NCBI GenBank assembly: GCA_037954235.1
Contig: JBBMOA010000009.1
Location: 25,942,126-26,006,125, forward strand
Direction of reading: 5' to 3'
DNA from: Aulostomus chinensis
Taxonomy: Eukaryota; Chordata; Actinopteri; Syngnathiformes; Aulostomidae
DNA length: 64,000 nucleotides
Notes under the pieces: generated by a model
Database searches by the model: none
Seen by the model: the letters and a program-made list of their open reading frames with translations, nothing else
Told to the model about the DNA's origin: nothing
Program-made: the position numbers and the translations under genes
Part shown: positions 12,719 to 27,234 of the stretch, piece after piece
Layout: each line of letters begins with the position of its first letter
Numbering within the stretch: position 1 is the stretch's first letter

Positions 12719-14107
12719 CCAGAAGCTGTGAGCAGCCTCCTACTGTGCTGCAACAAGAGATGTATTGTAGACAACACAGCTGCAATAACAAGGCTGGCCC
12801 AGTGCTAGAAGGAGCTGGACATGATTCTCAGTCTAGACTGACAACAACAACAGCAGCCATATTGTAACACAACTATAGTAGGAGGCGGTTTCTGAGCATC
12901 TGTTCTCTTAAATTTGATCTATTTCACATTACGAGAGGAAACTAGGGGCTGGACTTGCTGATTTCCTGAGTAATTGAGCTCAAAAGTGACCGGCCATCTT
13001 TGCTTCTAGAAGTGAAAACAAGTGAGCAGGAAAGGATGGTGTCTGGTCCTAGTTAGTAGAATACCAACCTCGCTTTAAGCAAAACAGGATATTTTCCATC
13101 TCATGGGGAATTACTACACTACCCACAATCCTAATGCGTGTCAGCAACCTCTCTGATTGGTGTTACAGTGAAAATGTTGATTGAACTGGTCACAGTAGGC
13201 CATTTTGAGTTTGAGTTGGGTTTCTTGTTAAATTTTTGTGCAGTATCAAACATCTTGCGGTCAGGTTTCATCTGCTTGCTGGCTTAGTTCCTGGTTAAAA
13301 GCTTTTATAAACAGCATTTGCTGAACTATCAATGGAGGAACTGAATGTAGGCGGTCACGGTTGAGCTCTATATATGATACTTGTTTTCAGATAAGTGAAG
13401 CTGGGGGTGTAAAACTTGTTTTAGCAAAACAAATATACTTCTATGAACTGTTGTGTGGTAAGTCAGTAATACAGAGGAACGCTTAGTAGTAGTTGCTAAT
13501 AATGGAAATGACATTACATTGTTTAAAATGTGCTAATTTCACAAGTCTAACACATTAAAATTGGTTGTTAATGGAGAACAAGAAAAAAAAAGAAAGAGCG
13601 GAAGTCATGATGAGCACCCCGCGTTATCGTTCACACACAAACGCACTGAGAGAGCGCCTGCCGAGAAAGACAGTGAGACAAACAGGTTGAACAACACCCC
13701 AACATCTCTACTCTCCGCAACCGCGGCACATCAAAGCCCTCTCCGCCCATTTATCTGTGTGTGTGCCTGTAAATCAAAAGGCATAGTTTGAACATGCACA
13801 CAGGCTCAGACTGCATTTGCTTTGTGCGGCAGCGTCCAGAGCTGGGAATGGGAGGTAAAGGATTTTACCATAGACAGGGGGGAATTACTCGCCTCAGCTC
13901 ACTCTGTCAGGGAGGAGAGGGGGGACGACTGTTTATCCGCAGTGAGTGAAGGAGAGAAAAAGAGAGGAGGATAGAAAAGACAGAGAGGTCAGTGCTGTTG
14001 CTGAGACGGTGCTTTCTTCTCCCCAAGTCGCCAATCTCCTCACTTTCACCCCTCACTTGGCCCTGCCACCATCATTGAAAAGTGACACGTACATAACCAC
14101 GTTGTGT

Positions 14108-14127
14108 AAAAAAAAAAAAAAAAAAAA
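14108..14127. repeat. A20 homopolymer
   Basis: Twenty A in a row. No SINE-like body or target duplication was recognised beside it. Confidence 0.9.
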
Positions 14128-17100
14128 GCTACGCCGTGTGTTCGATAAGAGGCCAGGTCAGTGTAATTAGTTGTAACAGCACACTGAGGCCAAGAGACTC
14201 TACAACAGAGGAGGAACACATGCACAAACACTTTCAGCAATCCACAGAGAGAAAAACACACACACCCCAATGATGTGTGCATCCCAGTGTGACCATATGG
14301 TTTGGCGGGGACTTCCTACCCACCACAGAGGAAGCATCCATTTACAGTGCTCAGTTCGGTTGTCCGCCATCATATCCTGTCTCCCAGGTCTAAATGGCCA
14401 TGCAAAGTCTGCTCGGTTCAGCCCAGTCATGGCTTTGAAGTTAAATCAAGCAGAGAGGAGACATGGTTCACCATACCATACAATCAGCATTAGCATGAGA
14501 TCTAGCAGGAAGCAGCAACCTCCGCTGACTAAACACCGGCAGCATGAAGCGAGAGCTCGATGTGTTGTGGCTTGTGTGTGACACTTGTCAGCTTATAGCC
14601 TGTTTTGATAGCAAATTCTTGCCTTTTCTGTTGCTTTATTACAGCAGCAGTGTGACTGACATCCACCTGCCCTTGGGTGAAGGCTGATTAGGTGTTCTTA
14701 CAGCTGCCTCTCTGTAACAGAGTGCATGCTTGTAATGGATTGTGTGTGGAGAGAGATATGATAGGCTGATGATTGAATGATCCAGCAGACATTGACTAAC
14801 AGTCTGTGGAATACAACAGGGCGGGGTTACTGATGACTCCCTCTAAACGGCAGCTATCATTGCCACAGCAGCCCATACATTATTGCGGTGCAGCAACGCC
14901 CCGTCAGCGGGCCGGACCAATGGGCAGACGGCTGCCAAGCAAACAATCAGCAGCAGTGTTGGAATGGGTGCGGGAGAGAGGAGAATGCTAAACGTGCCAC
15001 TTCATCTGCTGATTGACACAAAGCGTCTTGTTTACCGGCGCTACAGAGATTTGCATCTTTTTACCGTTGCCCCTCCCTCTCCTCTCCAGTCATTTCTGTT
15101 CCTCTCATCTACGCCGCTCCCCCCTCCTTCACTCCCACAATCCTCCCTGTTTGTGGCAGCCCTGCATGAAGTGGATATTACCCCACCCTGCTGCTATGAT
15201 ATTGATCAACCTCCTCCCCTTCCTCCTTTCTCTGTCCTCTCTTCATAACCCACTGCATTGATTCCACCGCTCCCTCTGAGGCCGCCAGCTAGGAGTGATT
15301 ACACACGCTGCTCTCACACAGGGAAGCAAGCACACACACAAACACAGTCTTTGGTAGGGATGTGGGAATGTGTAGCCTCGCTTTACTTTAAAGGCTATAA
15401 AGCTCAGTGGCTGATGCAGCAGCCCTGTGAAAACACTTTCTTTTCCTTCAAGGCAACCAATGACGGCAAGCCCAGCATGACATATTACCATAATAAATAT
15501 CGTTGTTATAGCACGTTAGCATAGCACATCAACAGCCTGGCATGGAGCCAGCTGTGCTCTTGTGGTTTTTGTAAGGCTGCTGTTTAAGATGGCTGTGGTG
15601 GGGCTTGACAGGTGGGCTCCAGACACTTTGTGATTCTGTGCAGAACCACACATGGCTGATACACTCTCCTTATATGGGCCTGCGGTTCTGCACTCACCAG
15701 TAAAAGTCTTGCGCTTACCTAGCCTGCTACAGTCAAGGCAGTTAAATGGAACAACAAAGAGTGGGTGTCACAGATGCAAAGACAAAAGACTCGAACAAAG
15801 AGCCAGAATCGGCTGTGTAGAGCTGAAGGAAATGCGAGGTTGAGAGTGACAAAAAACAAAAACAAAAAACTCCTGTCCGAGCTGAAAACTGCCTGAGTGA
15901 CTTTCCACACCAAAATATGACCTTGCTTCCCTGCCAAAAATTCTACCATCTTCTGTTTACCAGATAGAGACGAGTGACAGATTAAAGGACAACGCGATAT
16001 CCACTATCACTGTCAGGTTTGGCACCTTTGAATAGATTCTACCAACCTCTGGAGCTCACTATTCTAACAATCACTATTCTTCCCCAAGATATTCCCTTAT
16101 TTGTCGATGATGGTACAATGCAATCACTCATAAGTTTTAAACTGGGTTACGACTACCACGTATGATATCATGTCCTGAATAAAACAACCAATATTCATAA
16201 TGTTAGGGCGTCGCTAACACGAGCTTGTGTGGGGAGTCTTTGCTGATGAGCAGTTGGCTGATGCAGCACGAACAACCACTTATCTCTTTGTAACCTCTCT
16301 CTGGCAGCAGAAACACTCCAGCAGAGAGTCTCCAGTAACAGGCCAGAGATCCCACATATTGTCTATACACACACACACTCGCTGCCATTTGGCATTTAAA
16401 TGGCATTTTAGCAGGGCAGCAAACAGTTTGCACCTAATTATGACCTGTTGCTGCTGCGTTCAGAGTTGAGCGGGAGTCTCGTTCAGCCGTCCACACACGA
16501 GCCCGGATGGTAATTCTATTCTTGTAACGATAGCGAACGCTGAGAAAGGGGCTCAACACTGTGTTCACAGGTAAGGACAGAGCAAGCAGACACAAAGACA
16601 AGAGGGGTGGGAGCAAGGTCGATGTGAGTGTAATCAATAGCAATAATCAATACTCTCCTCCTGTACCTTTAGCTGTTGAATTAACATTTGTACAGCGCAG
16701 CATAATACTCCATTAGGCCGGCTCAAAGTGACTTTATTTTAATTGTGTGGTTGGACAAACAAAGTCTTAAATTAACCTACATGAAAGACTTAATTAAGAG
16801 CACACAAAAGCCAAAGCAGCACTTTGACAAATAAATAACAATGTCTATCATTATCATGCAATATGGGCTCATCTCAAAGCCTTTATTGATCCAGCGAAGG
16901 GTCTTTAGAGACGGGCCATAAAGTAATCTAGGAGACGGTCGGCCATCTGATAACGGCCAGCTCCATCAGCCCCCTACAGGTGCTGTCACATGCCGACAGC
17001 GAGATAAGTGCAAGTACAAGTTCCACTACTGTACGCAAACTGAGGAAATGAGGTGTGCACTTTTTGTGAATGGGTGTACCTTGACTCTGCGGGAAGGCAG

Positions 17101-20100
17101 GAATGAGAGGGCGCCACCTACGTAAGGGGCGGCCCCTCCCCAAAACACACAAACCCCTCTTTGATGATGGAGAGCGCCCCTCACGCTCAACCACCAACTA
17201 CATTAGCCACTCCGACAGAGCTGCATATTAAATCATTCCATTTGGCCTGGAGAGGAGGGTGAAGGTAGGAGACGGAGGTGGTTTTCCCGACTCCGTCCTC
17301 TGTTACGTTTGTGTTGGCTGATTCAGAAACGCTCACGTGCTAAGCCGCCATCAGTAATGGCCCAAATCAGCCACCCCCACCCCCACCCCCATTGCCTTGA
17401 AGCAAAAGATTCATCACATAGAGTAGACAGTAAAGGAGAAGAAGATGGAGTAAATAAGTAATGTAGAATAAGGTCAGAAATGCCTTAAGATATGAAAAGT
17501 GCAAATGATGTGAACCTTCTCAAATGGAAAAACATTATGGTGATCTATAAAAGGGTTGTTTAGCTCAATAGCCCAAGGTTAGCTTGTAAAGATGCAGCAG
17601 TGAAAGGCTAACAGACTATATCAGTGCAGCCATGTAGTCGGCCCCCTTTGGATTAAAAAAAATGCATGATTACGCTGATTAATCAATAGAGAGCGAGTAA
17701 AAGCAGCAGATGAGGAAAAATAACAGCTCTATGATGACAGTGACGTCACTGGATAACAAATAAAGCACGAGGATGTGACAGCTGTACAAAAATGTCTTTC
17801 CGTTTCATTAAGATGGGCTAATTTAACAGTAGGAACAATAACACAGGCTTTGCTGCCTCTGCTCTGTACACAAGTGTTAACTGCCTGCTGGAACAAAGGC
17901 AGCTCTGTTCACAAACAACACTGCCAAACTGTTAAGTACATTCCTATAAAGAGATGAACAAAGAGCGTTTGAGCGTGGCGGGAGCAGAAATGAATACAGC
18001 TACTGAGGGGATAGCACAGTTCAGCCCTTTGATGCCAGGAAACGTCTTTACCATCGCGGATAGTGTTTATACTGCTTCATAGCATGCTGTTTAAGATCAA
18101 GGCAACAAGAAAAATCAACTGGTTGTTGGGTGTGAAATCTCGGCAGAGTGAGTGTTTTGAGAGAGAATATGAGTCATGGAACAGCAGGAAAAGTAGAGGA
18201 GACTTTACAGGTTTGGACATGGGGTGGGATTTTTAAGAAATCAACAAAGGCCTTGCTGTTAAGAATGATGATGTGTGTGCAAGGATGCGAGCTGTAAAAA
18301 TAAATAAATAACAGACAAACACATATATGCTGAATACATGAAATGCGTGTTCATGTGTGGTGAAGCGTCTCCGAAGCCCTTCAGCTGTGGTTCCCTCCTA
18401 CCATGTGATCCATTGGCAGTGACAGACAGGCAAATACAATTTAGACTCAGCCATAAAAGCACATGCAACATCAGTCACAACTGCTGTGGGTGGAAACGTG
18501 ACGCCCTGAACGCAGAGCCTACAATCCTCCTCCTGTATCAACATTAAAACCAGACTACATTCGGTGAATCAAAAACAAGGGTCACCCCCCCGCTCCCCTC
18601 CCCCCTTTGCTCCGCTTTTATGAGCCCAAATGAACGATGGTTGTAGTTTTTACAACACACAAGCAAGGTTAAACATCTTTTTTTGTGGTGCAGAAAACGA
18701 GTGTGTGCTCACTGAGATATTGGTGCATTTTACGGTCCAAAAGTCCTCATTTGTGTATAAAACTGAGCCCTTGAAGTCTCCTCTACATTGTTCATGGAGC
18801 AGCACCAGCAACTAAATCTTGGGATGACAAGACCGATAAGACTCTTGGTTCTGTTTCTGTGTTCGGAAAGTGTTGCTCTTGTTCACATGCGCTGCCTGAA
18901 GTGAGCCTGACTTGACAAACAGCCTTTTAGAGTTCTTGAACAGAGTGTGATTCCCCCTTTCATGATCAAAGCACAAGCATATGTGGTTGCGTTAGATCAA
19001 CAAGGCGTGGAGAAGCGCTGGAGCTACACTGAGCCGAGCTCGAGCACATGTACAGGATGTCGTAGGGCCTGTGTGAGAGCTGCTGGAGATGGCGGCCTGC
19101 GGTGATGTTGCTGTTGTTTTAACGGTTTGTGAGGCAGTGGGTTCTCAGGTACAAAGTGTAGACATTCCTCAGACCTCACAGCAATCCCTGAAATTTCCTC
19201 TTCTCGTGTCTGCTCCGCTCTCTGACCGATACCTTTGCCCTTCTTCTCTCTTTCCTTCCTCCCTTTGCTCTCTCTCTCTCTCTCTGCTAGCGAGTTAATT
19301 TGCACCATGTGTTCTTAAATGGAGGAAGAGAGAGAAAAAACATAAAGCCCTCGTGGAAGCGTGTGAACCTGATACCACTATAAATCTCCACTTCCACAAC
19401 GTTACCCTCCCCCCTCTCTCTTGTTCTCTCATTCTTTTTTTTATTGGCATGCCACACATTGGACAAGCTGGAAATTATGCCGAGTTGAGCTGAGAACCCA
19501 CGGTGAAGCACACCCACTTTGGCTAAAAAAATAAATAAATAAAAGGGGGGGGGGGTCAGGTGACTAGAGGGAAGAGGAAGTTGGAGAGGATGAGGAGGAC
19601 GTGGTGTAAAATTAGCTGGCCATTTTTAGAGCAGAGGCAAATTCCAATTACAGCTTGACCAATCCACACAAATGTGTTTAGTGTCTGGTTACTACGCTCG
19701 GGACTGGGTGGCCAGGAAAAGATGAGAGATGCTCCACTCAATAAAATATTACTGCTACTAATAGATATTACCTGAGACGGTTGGAAAAAACAAAAAAACA
19801 ACCAAACAGGAAGACTTATCCATAATTCTATCACAGCAACCATGAAACCCATCAAACCCCAGTGACGCTGAGAACACTGGCCTACTTTAGATGACCTTTC
19901 ACCCTCTAATTGAGTGTGTAACCCTGAATGGAGGGGTCCTGCGTTTTCAGTTGTTGTTTTTGTTTTTACATGAGGACACTGAACCTGATAGCTTCGTATA
20001 AAACGACCAGGTGAGAACCGGTCTGCCTTGGTACCATCTTTGTTACATTTGTTCCCCGTCTTTCCCACCAAAGACGGTAGCGCTTCACAGATAAATTCCT

Positions 20101-21791
20101 TCACGTCGGAACTCACTGAATTTGCTTTCAGAGTTAGTGAAGACATCAGGAGAATCTTTTTTCTTGTGATGTGGCAGGAAAAAAAAAACCCCAACCAAAA
20201 ACAAGGTGTTTGAGGCACAGCTGAATATTTAGAAGATCAGCAGTGATTTACTAGATTTATGTAAGAGTCAAATGACAACTGTCACTGGAAAATGACAAAT
20301 TTGCATTCCAAGGCAGAGAAAGTAAATGCAATACAAGTCCAAGAGGGGGAGTGAGCAAGAGGCGTCTCTACTGAATAATTTAGCAGTGGTGGGTCAAAGA
20401 GGGGGCTATTGATTTAGCTTTTTAAGACCCTTATGAAAATGGCCGCTGGCAGACCAGCCACCCCCACTGCCCAGAAGCAGCACTCTCTCCATCTGGGAAG
20501 GTAATCACCACCCATAAAAAACAAACACAAAGACCCATTTTGATTTCATCCCTTCTCTACCTCCTTCCCCTCCCACCCTCTATCCTAAAGAAAGAGATAA
20601 TCCCATTGGCTGAACCACTAGTTTCCATAGCAGCATTTAGCTAACGCGCGGGGTGAAGGAAAAAGTGTTATCTGTCCAAAAAGATAAAAAGAGGGGAATA
20701 TGAAGGAGAGGGTTGCTAGGTTTTAGTTTCTAGCCACAAGGTAGCTGAAGACAGCCTCCTTCGCTCGCTGGGTCTGATCTGTATTGTTATCTCAAGCTTG
20801 CCATTTGTATTGCTTTATTTATTCATCACTGTGCTCATGTGGACAATCAATCTAACCTTCCTCCCCGAGGAGACTGAGCTCTGTATCTGTCTGAGAGATG
20901 TATGCCTGACTCCATCTGATCTGAGAAATGCCCCGTGTTTGAAAACCGACACCAGAGAAAGACTAGCACTTGTCAGTGTAGCAGACTGCTTGAGAACATG
21001 GCTGCGCAGAAACATCGGCTGCTGCAGCCAGGAACTCCAGCACCTCAGCCCAGTGACCTCATGGTAGAACAAAGAGCAGCATTAATGGCTTCAGTTCAAT
21101 GAAATTCCAAATGTGTGAAGCCACAAACAGAGGAGAAGTTGGGGTGGGGGTGGGGGGGGTGTTTTGCGTATCTTACTGAGGAGCATTAATCAAAATGGTC
21201 ATAATGTGGAAAGTCACCTGATACTGCCTAAGCAGCGGTTAAAAAAAAAAAGAAAACCCTGCGCGCTCAGGGGCTCCACTCACAGGCAACAGAGAGGGAA
21301 GGAGAAGTAGGAGGAGGAGGAGGAGGTGGGGGCTATTTGTCAAATAAAGGCATGTCATCTGAGCAGATTCATTTGTTCAACTGCGTTAACCTGCTGCAGC
21401 CCACCTCAGTGAAGAAGTGTGATGTCAGCAGCAATTTCTGCAGTTTTCTTTTTGTAGGTAAGTAACAGTGATTGGCCATTGAGTGGTTAGGAGCTGCCGC
21501 GTGGCAGCTCTATTGCTTTAAAGCTGCTGCTACTCAATAGGGAACATTAAAGGCAGAATGCTTCAATCAAACAGCTTGCAGCAGGCTGGGCTGGCCAGCC
21601 ATGTCTACAGACGGCTAGATGCCCTTGTCAAAGCTACTTCCTCACAGAGGCACACAGGGATGAGCAGACTCTTAAGGCAGCACCACACACAACTGTGAAA
21701 GCCAGCACCTCCACATGTTCATGCCTGTGAAATGTACCAGCTCGCTTACAGCAGCTGAGTGGACTGACGAATGAAAGGAAGAGCTGAGCGA

Positions 21792-21820
21792 CTCTCTCTC
21801 TCTCTCTCTCTCCCTCCCTC
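21792..21820. repeat. (CT)n pyrimidine tract
   Basis: A CT array followed by CCCT units. Confidence 0.9.
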
Positions 21821-24197
21821 CCACACGCACACACACACTGAAAATTGTCCCTAATGACTGTAGCGCCCCTCTCTCAAGAGATGGCAGCGGCTGCTGCTCC
21901 ACTCGATAAATATTAACAAGAAGTGCGACTGATGGTGGTGCTCACTGATCCATAATTGCATTTCAAAATGTTCGATGGGGGTGGGGTGGAGGGTGGTCTC
22001 AAAGGGAGAAATTGGAAGATAAAAAGAGGGAACTCAGCCCTCTAGGCAGTGACAAGAGACAAGTGATGCCTGTCTAGTCAAACTCCAACCATCATCTCAA
22101 TGGCTCAGCACAAATGGGAGACTTTTGGGCGAAAGAAATGTTCAGATTGTCCATTACTGTGTGACGTGGTGCCTTTCATGGACTCACTGCTGTGTGGGTC
22201 GCAGGGAACTCTGACACACACTGCAGCCTCACATAAAGGGAGGCGTGAGGCTGGATCAGAGCGATGGCAGAGATTCCACTCGGCGATGCCACATTGTACA
22301 TTAAGTGATACCTTTGCATGGATCTGACTGGATGTGCAAGCAACCTAATTACCTCGAGGATCTCATTGTTAGGCTAATTCTCAGCACTTTGGATTCCATT
22401 AGGGCTGCACTCAGGGTCCACAGAAAACCTAATAACCGCCTGGCGTTAAACACACGCATTTATGCACATATATTTGCATCTTTATCAACCATTTTTAATT
22501 ATGGGCTTTGAATCGGTGGCATTATCCAAGGCTGTATGATAAGCACCAGCTAAGTCTGACAGGAAACAGTTGTGTGAGATACCATCAACATCTGATGGGT
22601 GTGTGCGCCTCTTTGTGTGTGTGGTGGAGATGCTGTATACATGGCAACTGGGAAAGCTATGACGTTCCATCAATCCAACGCAAACATGCCTTTGAATACA
22701 CATACAACTGCCCAAGGACAGTGCACAAGTCCTGGTTACACAAAAACAACTGTGGAGGTTGATGAATACAGTACACTCGCGTTAACACGCAATTTATCAA
22801 CACGGTCACTGTATTACAATAGTAGAATGCTGTCAGACAGCAGGAGCGTAATTTGCCACAATGTTAACATCAAAATAGTAAGATATGGATCGCTGAAACA
22901 ACTCGTCTGGGTGTTGTAATATTTTCCTAAAAACAATCAAGTCAAGATGCAAAAAAAACTACATGCTATATTATACAGTGTTGCAATGATATACTCTGAC
23001 AGAAAACCATATTCTGAACATTGAGGGTTACGATAATACTATATAAAAACAAAGGAGGAGGAGATTGCAGTTGCAGAGTTATACTCTAGGACAACGCATT
23101 ATTTTAAAAAAAACATCCAAGCAGTGAGCCTTGTTAGTGATCAGGTATCACCAGGTCATGTGAACAAGCGCAAATTGATGCAAACTGATGTATACGAGTT
23201 TTAAAGATACTTTCCAGATGCACTTTAGCTCTAAAACCTCTAATCAATGAGATTGATACGCATCAATAAGCTCAAATAGCACACACATGTTCAGCATGCA
23301 TGTGGACGGTGTCCAGGACAAACATGCTCCGTCTGTGTGTTTTCACCGGACACGCATTTAAATGTAGCATTATGTTACATAGCACAAACAGAGCCAGCTC
23401 AACCCTGACATGACGACGACCTTATACTGCGTTTTTTTGTGTGTTTTTTTTAAACTGACGGCAAAATGTAGCGCACAAAATGAAGAGCTATGAATCCAGT
23501 ACACAAACACCGGCATTACTGGTTAAACTGGATGACAGAGAAAATCTCATCCTTTTAAGCTTATCAGGGCTACAACATATGAGCTGGACTCCTGGCAAGA
23601 TAATTGCATTGTACATGGCATCTAATTAAATGTCCATAAGCAGAGAGATCCAAGAGTAGAGATGTGCGTGTGTGTGTGTCTAACAGTCAAAGAGGCTGTG
23701 TGTGGGTGTGTGTTGGCATACTGGGCTCCTCAATCCCCCATTCCCCGAGGGAGAAATGCTGCAATCACTCCATTAGCAAAAGAGGGAGGGAGACAAGGAT
23801 GCTGGGGGGTGGGGGGGGGACGGACAGAAGAGGATGTGGGGAAGGCAGGGAGGGGCGACGGAACACAGCTGACTGGGCCAATAACAGCAAATGAGGTTAG
23901 ATACAAGCAGAGAAAGGGGTAGGGGGTCAATGAGCGTCGAGGACACGGACACAATGACTAGAACACGGAATGGGAAGAGGGGTGAGTGACAGCAGATAAA
24001 GAGGAGTAGGGATGAGGGGGGAATGAGGTGTAGAAACAGACAGATGAGGGAGAGGGGGAGAGACAGAGAGAGAGAGAAATGGAGACAGAGGAGACAATTG
24101 AGGTAAGAAAGAGGGATGGCTTGTTGAAACCAGGGTCAGTGGATAGATTCGGCTACAGATTGTTCTGAGGGCCATCATCTTATTGTCTTCGCCTTTC

Positions 24198-24199
<2 letters not shown>

Positions 24200-24232
<33 letters not shown>
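24200..24232. repeat. (CA)n microsatellite
   Basis: About 16 perfect copies, 120 bases from a much longer CA array. Confidence 0.95.
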
Positions 24233-24234
<2 letters not shown>

Positions 24235-24352
24235 AGGCCACTCGTGTAGGTGTGAGTGTGTGTGCATAGCATACGTAGCACTACACTGAACAAATACAGA
24301 TCATACAATATAAATAACATGTCCAGAGAATCAACATGACATATTTGGATAT

Positions 24353-24354
<2 letters not shown>

Positions 24355-24424
<70 letters not shown>
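24355..24424. repeat. (AC)35 microsatellite
   Basis: The longest uninterrupted dinucleotide array in the window, 70 bases. Confidence 0.97.
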
Positions 24425-24427
<3 letters not shown>

Positions 24428-25061
24428 GACAGTTAGCAGGGCTCGCTGCATTACGCTCATCAAATATAGATTGTAAACACATTACAAGGTCATGGCAGCT
24501 GTAAACTGAAACGAGGTCTTTTGGGACAACACACTTGAGGATGTTTGGCCCTTAATTGACCTCCCCGATCAGTGAGAGGGAATCAGATTTCCCCCCAGAA
24601 ATACGTCACTCCTACGTCCTGAGTGTCTCATATGCTGATTTGTGTGTGAGGCTTCTTCACAGGTTTCTAAAATCATTCCGGTCGTGTTTGACTGTATTAC
24701 GATAACATTTTTGCTTGAGGTGACATCGCCTCAAATTTTCCTCTTGTAATGGTTTCAGAAAATGGAACAATTTGTCATTAAAATAATCTTTACATGGACG
24801 GGGAATAAAAGAAGACTGGCATTTTGATTTCCTGCTTCCCCTCCCAATTTTATTGAATACCACTAACCGTTAAAATGGCCACCTTTGTATCTAGGCAGAC
24901 ATTTTAGGAGGAGCAGGAGACTTAATTCTATACAGCTGGATCAATATGTCACAGAGGTTACAGTGAGCACTGCAGCTGCCACTGTTGAGCAAACAAACCG
25001 GGGGAAAACGGATTGTCCTCCAGGTCCAGAATGACCCAAATGATTTTTGCATGCGTTATTG

Positions 25062-25065
<4 letters not shown>

Positions 25066-25109
<44 letters not shown>
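25066..25109. repeat. (TG)n microsatellite
   Basis: About 22 perfect copies. Confidence 0.95.
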
Positions 25110-25111
<2 letters not shown>

Positions 25112-25493
25112 AACAGATGCCACCAGGACACACACAGACATGTAACAGGACGAGTCTTCATACAGAGAGAAAGATGTAGCGATGGAGAGGTGGGCTTCAA
25201 TCCTTCCCCACGTAGGAAAGATTGATGGCTGCATTCAGGATTCCTACAGACCACTAATTGGATTCACAGGTCATTAGATAAAGTACACGAGTGAGACTGT
25301 TACAGCCTAAAGACTGAGGGAGGAGAGAAAGATGAGGAAGAGGAGAAGGGTGTGAGCAGGGCAATATTGATGAGGTTGTTTGCTTCAGGACCAATAAAAT
25401 TTCCTCCCCCTCTGCTGCGCCTCCAAAGCCCTGATCCCCCACACAGCGGGGGGATGTGATCGATAATTCGTGCAGCAAGAAAAAGTGGGGGTC

Positions 25494-25494
25494 T

Positions 25495-25522
<28 letters not shown>
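25494..25522. repeat. (GA)n polypurine tract
   Basis: About 14 perfect GA copies. A second interrupted GA block is at about 26056-26110. Confidence 0.9.
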
Positions 25523-25528
<6 letters not shown>

Positions 25529-26414
25529 GATGAGAGGATAGCAAAGAGAATGAGTAGATGTCTAATGTGTGGCTCACTTACATGGATCCCAAATAGCCTC
25601 CTTTTCAATATATTGTGGTGAGAGAAGGAAATGAGATTACTGTGACCATTAAGTTGGACAAAAGAGCACAATAAGTGGAAGAAGATTTTTGCTCTCCCAG
25701 AGGCTAGATTGTGTGCCCTAGATTTGAGTGTAGGGTGACGGGGTAGATTTGAGGTTTGCTAGCGAGCTGATACTTTAGACCAGCATGTGCAATTACAAGC
25801 CCCATCTTCTATCATCTGATGTTATCCTGCAGGAGGATTTTGTTCAGTCAAGCAAACAGAGACGGTGGGTTTATAGTGTAGCCAGCGTGGTGCCAATCTA
25901 GCCTGGCGACAAAGTCAGCTCATTGAAAAACACACTTGTTTGAGAGCCAGGGGGGCTTGTTGTTTTAACACAGGAGGACAAGGGTACAGTCTGCTCAAAC
26001 ACATACAAGCATGCAGATGGCTGTTCATTAATTACAGGTGGATGGGGGTGGGGGAGAGAGAGAGCGAGAGAAAGAGAGAAAATGTATAAGCGAGAGAGAG
26101 AGAGAGAGAGGTCAGTTAAAGGAGCTGGTCCTCTCTCACTCCCTGGACAATTACCTCCGTCTACCCCAGCCCTCCTCTGTCACTCTTAATCAAGGTGCAG
26201 GTGTGTGGGTTGTTGTATGTGGGAGTGTGTTTTTGCGTAAGTGTGTGCATGAGGAGGGGTTCCTGCCGTCCTCAGCACTCTCCGCAGCAATCCGATTAAA
26301 GTCCTGCTGTTGTGGGACCTGGCTGTCCTCCCTTGTGTGAGGCCTGCAGCTCACCTTAAAGCCCCGTCTACTCGCAAGTGCCCTTCACACCCTAAAGTAT
26401 TCACACGTGGTGCT

Positions 26415-26515
26415 TAAGTGCCAACATACTTAACTTAAACACAAACACATATACAGTATAAATATATGTATGTATGTGTGTGTGTGTGTGCATTTAAGTT
26501 AAGTATGTTGGCACT

Positions 26516-26517
<2 letters not shown>
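26415..26517. mobile_element. Foldback sequence with 25-base perfect inverted arms (MITE-like)
   Basis: The arms at 26415-26439 and 26493-26517 are exact reverse complements. The outermost two bases of each side are TA, so it can also be read as a 99-base element (26417-26515) with 23-base terminal inverted repeats starting AGTGCC and flanked by TA, as left by Tc1/mariner-type transposition. The 53-base loop holds a TATGTATG/TG microsatellite, and a (TA)n(CA)n array follows directly. No transposase is present. A non-transposon inverted duplication is equally possible. Confidence 0.5.

Positions 26518-26572
<55 letters not shown>
26516..26572. repeat. (TA)n(CA)n compound microsatellite
   Basis: It starts at the right arm of the foldback at 26415-26517 and has the same TA-to-CA switch as the array at 10968-11042. 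Confidence 0.95.
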
Positions 26573-26575
<3 letters not shown>

Positions 26576-27190
26576 TAATTCCACATTTTCCAAGGGTGGG
26601 GTGTGTGGCCTCTATGCTGACCTCCCATCATCACCCTGCCTATTGGCAGCCATTACTACGGGCCCCCTGAGGCCTGGCTGCCCCTGACCGAGCCTCCTGT
26701 GCTCTGCTTAGACCACCACTGCGTTAAAAGATAGTCAAAGCTCCATCCAGTAGGCTTGAATGCTGCTTCCTTTAGCAACACACACACCCATTGATTATAT
26801 ATTCCAGTCGACTGTGCCCAATAAACAGCAGTCACTTCACCACAAACCGGCACTAAAACGCTCTGTTTTCTCTTCATGGCAGATGGAAACCATACAAAAG
26901 ACCAATTACAATCACTTCCAGTTGCATTATTCATTTCAGGCTTCCCCTGATAAGTTTGCATTTAGTGAACCCTGACCTGCAAATATCCTGAGCCAATAGG
27001 AACCCCTGTTTGGGTGCATTCACCTCTGACAACCCGCTTGCTCGCCCACATACACACACACACACACGAAGGCAACCATTATTACTGAATGAGTAAACAA
27101 AAAGTTAGGTAACACAGCTTTTATATGATATATATTTATTTTGTGTGACTTCCACTTTACAAACACAAAAAAGGCAAAGTGAGAAAATCA

Positions 27191-27194
<4 letters not shown>

Positions 27195-27232
<38 letters not shown>
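27195..27232. repeat. (TG)n microsatellite
   Basis: About 18 perfect copies, 570 bases downstream in the rere direction of the exon at 27806-27876. Confidence 0.95.

Positions 27233-27234
<2 letters not shown>

Noticed and set aside
19556..20218. Longest open frame in the window, 220 codons on the minus strand
   Set aside because: It begins with GTG, matches no family I know, lies inside an intron and has no splice support. A frame of this length is plausible by chance in 64 kb read in six frames.
24181..24424. Repeated units that might suggest a CRISPR array or tandem gene structure
   Set aside because: They are plain CA dinucleotide arrays in vertebrate DNA with no spacer structure.
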